64,000 nt of DNA from Acidobacteriota bacterium (GTDB lineage Bacteria; Acidobacteriota; Blastocatellia; Pyrinomonadales; Pyrinomonadaceae), in the NCBI GenBank assembly GCA_019639175.1, contig JAHBSK010000009.1:62001-126000 (forward strand). The letters run 5' to 3'. Numbering within the stretch: the first letter of the stretch is position 1; every line of letters begins with the position of its first letter. The position numbers and the translations under genes were made by a program. Below are positions 54,891 through 61,743 of this stretch, piece by piece. The notes beneath the pieces are model-generated. The model saw nothing but the letters and a program-made list of their open reading frames with translations, was not told where the DNA came from and did no database searches.

Positions 54891-55559
54891 ATGACAACAG
54901 AAACCTTAAACTATCCTGTATTCCAAACCGAGGCTTCCGGCGCCAAGACATTGGCCAAAGTTTCGAAGAACAACGGTATTGATATCTCTGCCGCGACCGA
55001 TCTGGACCTTACCCAACTTGCGGCCAAGGGCGATATGGTCGCGTTTGAAGAGATATATCAGAGGCATCACCGCCGGGTGTATTCGATCTGTCTGCGGATG
55101 CTGCAGAACGCCTATGAGGCCGAAGACCTGACGCAGGACGTCTTCATCCAGCTTTACAGAAAGATCGGCAGTTTTCGCGGTGATTCTGCCTTTACGACGT
55201 GGCTCCACCGAATGACGGTCAACCAGGTGCTGATGCACTTTCGCAAACGCAACGTCAAATATGAAAAGACGACCGAAGAGGGCGAAACACCAGACCAGAT
55301 CGTCACCGGAACGTCCGATCCGGAGCGTATGCGGATCGTTGACAAGATCGCTCTGGAAAGCGCGATCGAGCAGTTGCCGGACGGCTACAAGAACGTCTTT
55401 TTGCTGCACGACGTTGAGGGTTTTGAGCACGAAGAGGTCGCCAGAATACTCGGCTGTTCGGTCGGCACATCAAAATCGCAGCTTCACAAGGCGCGGCTAA
55501 AGCTCCGCAAGCTGCTCAAGAAAAAAGCCAACCCGCGTCTCGTCGGCGTCGGCATCTAA
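54891..55559 (+). CDS. ECF-type RNA polymerase sigma factor
   Basis: A 222-residue sigma-70 family factor of the ECF group. Residues about 45-115 are region 2 ([63 protein letters not shown]) and residues about 155-210 are region 4 ([49 protein letters not shown]). The first 40 residues are a non-conserved extension. No anti-sigma gene follows; a terminator lies right behind it. It likely controls a stress or envelope regulon. Confidence 0.93.
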   Translation: MTTETLNYPVFQTEASGAKTLAKVSKNNGIDISAATDLDLTQLAAKGDMVAFEEIYQRHHRRVYSICLRMLQNAYEAEDLTQDVFIQLYRKIGSFRGDSAFTTWLHRMTVNQVLMHFRKRNVKYEKTTEEGETPDQIVTGTSDPERMRIVDKIALESAIEQLPDGYKNVFLLHDVEGFEHEEVARILGCSVGTSKSQLHKARLKLRKLLKKKANPRLVGVGI

Positions 55560-55583
55560 ACCAACAATTCACGATCTCAAAAC

Positions 55584-55616
55584 AGGCTTCTCGTTAATTC
55601 GGGAAGCCTTTTTTTA
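55584..55616 (+). terminator. Rho-independent terminator of the sigma gene
   Basis: aggcttc (55584-55590) pairs with gaagcct (55603-55609), followed by a run of seven T. The rest of the gap to 55816 is A/T-rich with no feature seen. Confidence 0.88.
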
Positions 55617-55816
55617 CGCAATTTTCATATAACGCGATCTTGTGTAAAAAAGCACCCTTTTTTGTAATAAAAAGCACCTTTCCAGCATTAAAAGATGTGT
55701 CAAGATGAAACACTGTTGCATTGACGCAACACCTGCTGTGCCTAAAAGCAACACTCTGCCACACCGGAACAATATCTTTTCTTTCCCGGGCTTAACTGAA
55801 TCGTCTTTGACAGCAA

Positions 55817-56704
55817 TCATTTCCAGAAAGGTTCACTGTCCCAATCTTTTGGAAATCCCATCGCCGCCAGATCAATCTTTGGATATCGACCTAACAATTC
55901 ATGGAGTTGATCGTTAAATATTGTATTTGGATCTATTGCGCGGATCATATAAAAAAGACAGCAAACAAAATAATACACTTTATCATTGTCTGGTTTGTTG
56001 GTTATCCAGAGCTTGGCTGGTCGCTCCATATAGTTTGGTTTCAGAGTGAGGACGCGATTCCAGAGCCTGCTGTGGTGAGCACAGATATTTCGAACATATG
56101 TGATGCTTTGCATCCAGCTTTCAAGAACCAGCGGATGCCCAATGCCGAAATGACGTGCAATATCGCGCTTCTCTTTAGACATTGCCAGGCTTCTGTAGAT
56201 CTTTGATAACAGCCCAAGTGACAACACCTCTGAAGTCATCCATATTGGCATTCGTTCATGCTCATCGTATTTGCCAAAAAAGTGATCTTTAAAGACCTCT
56301 TTTGCCCGGTCCACCTCTGTGTCTATACCCTCAAGATGCTTACGCCAAAAATCAGCATCACGGAAATGATTCCGATCCTCAAACCAATATGGACCTGAGG
56401 TCTGCGAATGGTGATAGCTCATTTGTGTTCGAAAGGCGACCTCAAGTTTTTCGACAACATCAAAGATAAGCAGTCTGAATTCTCTATCAAATATGTAGAG
56501 TTGCAGTACGTCGTCAAAAACAACACCATCCTGAAACCTTTCCTGACCCTGAATCTTAAGCGGCAGCATATAGGCGCTCAGGCGATAGTAACTTATATTA
56601 GAAAGGTAATGGGCCGCTTTATCTTTGTCGGGAAATTGAAGCCCTCTGTTTTCCAGAAGCTCGATCTGTTGTTCAAAAGTAAGCGCCGGTTTCGTGTATC
56701 TCAT
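55817..56704 (-). CDS. Abi_2 family protein (AbiD/AbiF-like abortive infection)
   Basis: A 295-residue protein of the Abi_2 family, found in phage abortive-infection loci. Conserved parts are KPALTFEQQIELLENRGLQFPDKDKAAHYLSNISYYRLSAYMLP, FDREFRLLIFDVVEKLEVAFRTQM and YVRNICAHHSRLWNR. The last contains R-x4-H, the catalytic HEPN ribonuclease motif, so it probably cleaves RNA when triggered. It starts a short defence cluster with an MmeI-like enzyme and RhuM. DNA here looks more A/T-rich than the housekeeping genes, hinting at acquisition. Confidence 0.88.
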   Translation of the reverse strand: MRYTKPALTFEQQIELLENRGLQFPDKDKAAHYLSNISYYRLSAYMLPLKIQGQERFQDGVVFDDVLQLYIFDREFRLLIFDVVEKLEVAFRTQMSYHHSQTSGPYWFEDRNHFRDADFWRKHLEGIDTEVDRAKEVFKDHFFGKYDEHERMPIWMTSEVLSLGLLSKIYRSLAMSKEKRDIARHFGIGHPLVLESWMQSITYVRNICAHHSRLWNRVLTLKPNYMERPAKLWITNKPDNDKVYYFVCCLFYMIRAIDPNTIFNDQLHELLGRYPKIDLAAMGFPKDWDSEPFWK

Positions 56705-56779
56705 ACGGGGAATTTAAAAGAAGAAAACCCGCCCATTTGAGCATCGTTGAGAGGCTTGGCAGGTATTATTAATATTATG

Positions 56780-56868
56780 ATACATCTGTTTCATACATTA
56801 TGCAATAAAAAAAACTGAGCAACGCCGGTAAAACCCAGACCAAGAGAAACCTTAATACATCTGTTTCA
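56780..56868 (+). repeat. 14-bp direct repeat behind the MmeI-like gene
   Basis: atacatctgtttca occurs at 56780-56793 and 56855-56868, 75 bp apart, in an A/T-rich gap between the Abi_2 and MmeI-like genes. It could be a duplicated insertion target, an attachment-type scar or a pair of operator half-sites. Confidence 0.6.
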
Positions 56869-56872
56869 CGTG

Positions 56873-59800
56873 CTAAATATCATTCACATTCTTCCTTCGC
56901 AGTTTTCGTTTGGTTTGTTTTGAGGTCTTTTCCTCCAAAACTCTCAGCGGTTCGGTTATCTGGCGGTAGAGGCCGAAGAGGAATTCGAGGCGTTCGAGTT
57001 CGTTTTTGAAAGTGCGTTTGCCGTAGGCGGCATCAACGGCGGCATCGTTTGCGCGGTGTGCGTCAAGCAGTTCCTTTGGCATTGTCAGCGGGTCGTACAG
57101 ATCGGCCAACGTTGCATCGGGAAATTTGGCACGTGCATCCAAAATGGCCTGTGCGGTCTGCTCGACGAGGGCCTTACGGGCAGAAACGCGAGTGTGAACG
57201 AGCGTGCCTTCTTTATTTTCGTTTGCACGCTCGCTGACGGTCGCGTTTCCGCCCGTTTCGCTTTTTGCACGCTCGCTGATGGCCGCGTTTCCGCCCGTTT
57301 CGCCTTTTGCACGCTCGCTGACGGTCGCGTTTCCGCCCGTTTCGCTTTTTGCACGCTCCCTGACGGTCGCGTTTCCGCCCGTTTCGCTTTTTGCACGCTC
57401 CCTGACGGTCGCGTTTCCGCCCGTTTCGCTTTTTGCACGCTCCCTAACGGTCGCGTTTCCGCCCATATCATCCGACAGCTCCGGCCACGGAAAGTTGTTA
57501 TAAACAATGTCTTTTGAATAACGATAGCGGCTCTCCAACCGTCCGCACACCTGACGCATCCATGCGTTGTGCATCGTAGATGTCAACACCCCAAAATGAT
57601 AAAGCGTGGCATTAGGAACAATAAAACACAGGTCACTTATAATTGTGTTGTTGGTCAAAAAGACTATGGGAATAAATAGTCTTCTTTCTGAGGATACTTT
57701 CGGGATAACAAGATATTGCGGTGCAGTTCGTCGGTCACGAAATAAATAAGGCAAATCTGCAAACCTACGGGTCGAAGGGGCTTTACTTCCTTGCCTAAAA
57801 TTTCTTACTGATTCAATTCGTTGCTTTATTTCAGATGGCAGCGATCTGAGGACATCAGGACTCGCATCAACAAACCAAAAACACCAACGCTCAATACCAT
57901 TCAAGAGTTCATTTGAACCTACAAATGGTCTTATCCAATTTGAAAGAGACGGATAGGATAAAATCAAATCGTCCTTTTCTTTTGTAGTTGAAATTATGAG
58001 ATGTCCTCCGTCCAAAGGCATGTTACCGAAATGAATTTCTGGAACATCAAAGATCGGCTTTTGCCTCCGAGAAATAACAACGTTTGCGGCATCAACAAGA
58101 TATGGATTTATATTTTCGGCCTCTATCTCTTGCGGTTCCGCCGTTGGATTTTCATAATCAAAAAGCCGTTTCTTTTTAACGTCTTCAAGACCAAAACCGA
58201 CGATCACGCAATATACAGCCGCTTTTCCCGCCGCCTCATTGCTCCATTTAAAAGTGCGGTGGGCAAAATGTATCTTGATGCCTTTTTCCAGAAGATAATT
58301 CCAAAGAACGCCAACCTGTTCTCCCTGTGTGATGGAGTTGGTGGAAACAAAAGCAACGCGAACCGGAGCGGCAAGTATCTCAGTTTGCCGTGCTGTCTTC
58401 GGCGTATCAGGTTCGCGCTTCGCGCTCATAGCAGGCAAGGATGCCTGCGTTCCAGTCAGGAACTTTGCCACCTTGATATACCACGCACAGACGTAATCAA
58501 GCAGGCCGTAATTTGGAACATCCGAACAGACGTAAGCCATGTCTTCGCGTTGCGATTCATCCATCATTTTTCCGCCAACAAACGGCGGATTGCCGAGGAT
58601 GTAGAGGTTGTTTGGACTCCCGCCTTTAGGCGGCTGCCCGCCTGCCACACGCCCTTGCGGCGTGTCAGTTTCGCGCTTCGCGCTCATTGCAGGCAAGGAT
58701 GCCTGCGTTCCGTCCAAAACCTCGCCCCAGTCAAGTCTCAGCGCGTTGCCGTGGACGATATTCGGCGAATGGCGGAGCGGAAGGCGTGTGTATGGAACAC
58801 CGAACTCTGCCGAAAGCTCCATATTCGCCAAATGATCGGTCAGCCAGAGGGCGACGCGGGCGATCTCGGCAGGAAACTCTTCGTACTCGATGCCGTAGAA
58901 CGAATCAACGTCAAGGCGTGAAAGGTCGGTGACGAGCATCTCACGTTGCGTGTTTTTGGTCAGATGCCGTTCCTGTTTGATGACCTCCAGTTCCAGCCGC
59001 CGCATTTCACGATATGTGATGACCAGAAAGTTGCCGGAGCCGCACGCGGGATCAAAGAATTTCAGACCGGCGATCTTTTCATGAAACTGCCGCAGCCTGC
59101 TCAGATTATTCTTCGCCTTTTCAAATTCATCAAGCAGATCGTCCATGAACAGGCCGTGAATTACCTTGAGGATGTTCTTTTCGCTTGTGTAATGCGCTCC
59201 CAGATTGCGGCGTTTGTCCTTGTCCATAACGGACTGGAACAAGGACCCGAATATCGCCGGCGAAACCTTGCCCCAATCAAACTGGCAAGCCTCTATCAGG
59301 ATCGTCCTCATCCGCCTGTCAAATGACGGCATATCCATCCGCTCGGCAAACAAGGTTCCGTTGACGTACTGGAACGCCCGCAGGTCTTCGTCAAGCGTGG
59401 TTTGCCGCGCATCTTCGGGTGTGTCAAGCACCTGAAATATCTGGCCCAACATCGCGCCGAGATTTGAGCCGTCCTCGGCGGTCTTTTCCTGCAGAAAAAG
59501 CTGAAAGCTGCCGCGCGGCAGAAAAACGCCTGTGTCATCCGCAAAAAGGCAATAGACCAGACGAACAAGAAACGCTTCCAGCTTGTGGCCGCGATAGCCG
59601 CTCTCAAAAAGCGCGTCGTGAAGCTCGCCCAGCTTCAACGCGACCCGAATGTTTACAGGGTCCTGTTCCTTGTATTCGCGTTTCTGATAGCCGGAGATGG
59701 CGCCGAACAGATGTATCAGACCGGGAAGCTCTTCGAGCGTGAAATCCATCTCCTCGCCCGTGTCGAGGTTGTAAAGCCGGAACCGCGCAAAATCGGAAAT

Positions 59801-60124
59801 GAGGACGTATTCTGGAAGCTCGTCCTTGGGCAGATTCTCAAGATACTCAAACGCCTGTGATGATGCCTTGTCAAAATTCTGCCCGCGCGATTTGTGCTCG
59901 ACCAGCAAAACCCCGCGCCAGAACAGGTCTATCGCTCCCGTGTTCAGATTGTTTTTCTGAACCGCTCTTTCAAAAACGGCGACCTGCCGCCGCTTGACGC
60001 CAAAGATCTCCAGAAATTCGTTCCAGAATGTCTGCGATTCGGCCCGCTCGCGCGTCTCATCCTTCCATTCATGGACAAAGGCGATGGCGTTGTTCCTGAT
60101 CTCGGCCTGGGAAAGTCTGGGCAT
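56873..60124 (-). CDS. MmeI-like type IIG restriction endonuclease-methyltransferase
   Basis: A 1083-residue single-chain restriction-modification protein. The N-terminal nuclease has D66-x9-E76-x-K78 (AIDLFWRGVLLVEHKSRG), the MmeI-type catalytic motif. A helical linker leads to a gamma-class adenine methyltransferase with motif I DPACGSGNFL (about 358) and motif IV NPPF (about 512). The C-terminal part should be the target-recognition region (WMRQVCGRLESRYRYSKDIVYNNFPWP). Three insertions are odd: GTQASLPAMSAKRE peptides near 471-505 and 558-572, and a 14-residue tandem array near 887-970. All are in frame, so the gene may still be active. Confidence 0.88.
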   Translation of the reverse strand: MPRLSQAEIRNNAIAFVHEWKDETRERAESQTFWNEFLEIFGVKRRQVAVFERAVQKNNLNTGAIDLFWRGVLLVEHKSRGQNFDKASSQAFEYLENLPKDELPEYVLISDFARFRLYNLDTGEEMDFTLEELPGLIHLFGAISGYQKREYKEQDPVNIRVALKLGELHDALFESGYRGHKLEAFLVRLVYCLFADDTGVFLPRGSFQLFLQEKTAEDGSNLGAMLGQIFQVLDTPEDARQTTLDEDLRAFQYVNGTLFAERMDMPSFDRRMRTILIEACQFDWGKVSPAIFGSLFQSVMDKDKRRNLGAHYTSEKNILKVIHGLFMDDLLDEFEKAKNNLSRLRQFHEKIAGLKFFDPACGSGNFLVITYREMRRLELEVIKQERHLTKNTQREMLVTDLSRLDVDSFYGIEYEEFPAEIARVALWLTDHLANMELSAEFGVPYTRLPLRHSPNIVHGNALRLDWGEVLDGTQASLPAMSAKRETDTPQGRVAGGQPPKGGSPNNLYILGNPPFVGGKMMDESQREDMAYVCSDVPNYGLLDYVCAWYIKVAKFLTGTQASLPAMSAKREPDTPKTARQTEILAAPVRVAFVSTNSITQGEQVGVLWNYLLEKGIKIHFAHRTFKWSNEAAGKAAVYCVIVGFGLEDVKKKRLFDYENPTAEPQEIEAENINPYLVDAANVVISRRQKPIFDVPEIHFGNMPLDGGHLIISTTKEKDDLILSYPSLSNWIRPFVGSNELLNGIERWCFWFVDASPDVLRSLPSEIKQRIESVRNFRQGSKAPSTRRFADLPYLFRDRRTAPQYLVIPKVSSERRLFIPIVFLTNNTIISDLCFIVPNATLYHFGVLTSTMHNAWMRQVCGRLESRYRYSKDIVYNNFPWPELSDDMGGNATVRERAKSETGGNATVRERAKSETGGNATVRERAKSETGGNATVSERAKGETGGNAAISERAKSETGGNATVSERANENKEGTLVHTRVSARKALVEQTAQAILDARAKFPDATLADLYDPLTMPKELLDAHRANDAAVDAAYGKRTFKNELERLEFLFGLYRQITEPLRVLEEKTSKQTKRKLRRKNVNDI
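57215..57465 (-). repeat. 42-bp tandem array inside the MmeI-like gene
   Basis: Six units at a 42-bp period (matching points at 57242, 57284, 57326, 57368, 57410 and 57452), the last partial. Each encodes GGNATVRERAKSET or a close variant. Because 42 is divisible by three, all frames stay open on both strands, creating spurious ORFs. The unit core (ggcggaaacgcgaccg, then agggagcgtg) is related to the inverted repeats at 22719 and 23536. Confidence 0.93.
58411..58453 (-). repeat. 43-bp palindromic element, copy 1 (in frame)
   Basis: It contains gcaggcaaggatgcctgc (7-bp stem) and cgcgcttcgcgc. It is 41 of 43 identical to the copy at 58669-58711. On the minus strand it encodes GTQASLPAMSAKREP within the MmeI-like protein. 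Confidence 0.9.
58616..58711 (-). repeat. Compound palindromic insert, copy 2 (in frame)
   Basis: A 43-bp element like that at 58411 joined to two more palindromes: ccgccttt-aggcgg (58620-58633) and acacgcc/ggcgtgt (58647-58665). Together they encode GTQASLPAMSAKRETDTPQG and RVAGGQPPKGGSPNN, placed just before the NPPF catalytic motif. Confidence 0.88.
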
Positions 60125-60244
60125 GTCTGTAAAAAGTTAATTCAATTTTAGCGGAAAGGCAATTACATAACCTCTTACCTGCTGAGAGTTTGTAGAAGGG
60201 TTCTGTAAAAACCTGAAAGCGTTTCCGGCATCTTTTCCGAAATA

Positions 60245-60326
60245 ACTGAAAAGTAGAAACTAAAAACTGAGAATAATGAGGCTGCTTTGCATTTTCAGTT
60301 CTTACTTATCAGTTTCTATTTTTGGG
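60245..60326. repeat. Hairpin overlapping the RhuM gene end
   Basis: Left arm aactgaaaagtagaaact with aaaaactgaga pairs imperfectly with ttttcagttcttac and ttatcagtttctattttt. The arms are near-repeats of aactgaaaa/tagaaact. The right arm carries the final codons and stop of the RhuM gene. Confidence 0.7.
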
Positions 60327-61388
60327 CTTTGTTTTTGAAGGCAAAGCTTTTGCGGTTGCTTCGAGCTGGTTCAGATAATCTTTTTCTGCCATTGATTCTT
60401 TTTCAATTCGGCGGTTCACGGCGTACTTATCAAACTCTGTTTCCGCGTGTTCATCTGCTTCGGCCCTGCTTACTTTTCCGGCTGTGGTCAGTATCGGCCT
60501 GTCGTTAAGCTTAAGAAAATCGTGCAGCCTTTCTTCCCAATTTTTCAGGAATATCTGCTTTCTGCGGCGAGCCTGATCTTCGGCAAAATCGAGCCACATT
60601 ACAACGATACGGTTCAGTTCTTCTATCTCATTTTCGGAAAGATAATTTTTGGCGATGGTCACATCGGCTTTTCTTACTTCATCGTATTTCCACGAAGTAA
60701 GCCCCATAAACTGCCGCGCATGATCGGCACGCGAGGAGATTATTTCCGCCGCCGTCATTCCCGTAGCGGCATAATGAAGTTTGTTCTGTATCGCGGCAAA
60801 GAACGAAGCGGTTTCACTGTCCTTTGGTTCGTAGTCGGCGGCCATCGCAAAGATCTCGCGCACGCGCAGATAAACGCGCTTTTCGCTCGTGCGAATATCG
60901 CGGATGCGCTCAAGCATCTCGCTGAAATAATCGCGCACGGGCGAACCTTTGACCGGCGGATCTTTCAGCCGCTCGTCATCCATCACAAAGCCTTTTACGA
61001 TATACTCACGCAGCCGCTGTGTCGCCCAGATGCGGAAACGCGTGGCTATAACGCTCTTGATGCGATAGCCGACCGAGATGACCGCATCAAGATTGTACAT
61101 GGTTACTGTTCGCCGCACATCGCGATTTCCTTCGCGTCGAACTACCGAGGATTCCTCGGTAGTTGCTTCTACAGTCAACTCGCGTTCATCATAAATGTTC
61201 TTTAAGTGGAGAGAGATATTGTCTGTGGAACATTGAAACAGCTCAGCCATTTCTGACTGAGTAAGCCAAATGCTCTCGTTATAAAGCCTTACTTCGAGAT
61301 TTATTGACTGGTCTTCGGCCTGATACAAGATCAATACGCCTTTGTTTGATTCTTCGTTTTCCATCTGTTCTGTACTATTCCGTGTCAT
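60309..61388 (-). CDS. RhuM family protein (virulence/defence-associated)
   Basis: A protein of about 359 residues from ATG 61388 (frame open to 61448; MENEESN at 61364 is another option). The RhuM pattern is clear: VRLYNESIWLTQSEMAELFQCSTDNISLHLKNIY, YNLDAVISVGYRIKSVIATRFRIWATQRLREYIVKGF and the C-terminal FFAAIQNKLHYAATGMTAAEIISSRAD. RhuM was named in Salmonella SPI-3 but is often found beside restriction systems. Here it follows the MmeI-like gene region on the same strand, so a link to defence is likely. Its biochemical role is unknown. Confidence 0.9.
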   Translation of the reverse strand: MTRNSTEQMENEESNKGVLILYQAEDQSINLEVRLYNESIWLTQSEMAELFQCSTDNISLHLKNIYDERELTVEATTEESSVVRREGNRDVRRTVTMYNLDAVISVGYRIKSVIATRFRIWATQRLREYIVKGFVMDDERLKDPPVKGSPVRDYFSEMLERIRDIRTSEKRVYLRVREIFAMAADYEPKDSETASFFAAIQNKLHYAATGMTAAEIISSRADHARQFMGLTSWKYDEVRKADVTIAKNYLSENEIEELNRIVVMWLDFAEDQARRRKQIFLKNWEERLHDFLKLNDRPILTTAGKVSRAEADEHAETEFDKYAVNRRIEKESMAEKDYLNQLEATAKALPSKTKPKNRN

Positions 61389-61743
61389 TTTTCTGTGCTT
61401 TATGCGGTCAGGCTTTTTACTACGGAATTCACCGAAACGAAGAAACATACGAGATTCGGAAAGTTAGCAAAACCACATCCGGATTGCGAAGTTATTGGGA
61501 AGTCGGTAGAACCTGATCCTTAACGCCGCAAGCCCCTTCTTGTCTAATCGGCTTCTGGGACCACAGACCCGCGCATTGCATTATCGGAAAAGACCGGGCT
61601 GGAGGCAAATGTGTTTGGGGCGGGGCGGGTTGGGTTTCTGGAAGTTTTGTATCGGTGCTATAATCCAGAAACTCACTTCTTAAGGTTTTTCATAACCATT
61701 GTTAATACATAAAAGGGCTGATTCAGTTAAAAGGAGCTGTCTT
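61389..61743 (+). promoter_or_regulatory. Divergent region with putative promoter of the acylase gene
   Basis: No gene is seen in these 355 bases. tataat at 61659-61664 is a perfect -10; the region 17 bases upstream (ttctgg) is a poor -35. The -10 is bracketed by an 8-bp palindrome (gtttctgg 61634-61641, ccagaaac 61665-61672), a possible operator. A G-rich stretch (about 61610-61635) lies upstream. aaggag precedes the ATG at 61744. Confidence 0.45.

Noticed and set aside
57215..57465. CRISPR array
   Set aside because: Units are contiguous 42-bp coding repeats with no unique spacers and no cas genes nearby.
57056..57517. Long open frames on both strands over the 42-bp array, up to 153 codons
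   Set aside because: They are by-products of a repeat whose length is a multiple of three. Codons outside the array show no protein-like pattern, and the MmeI-like frame on the minus strand is clearly the coding one.
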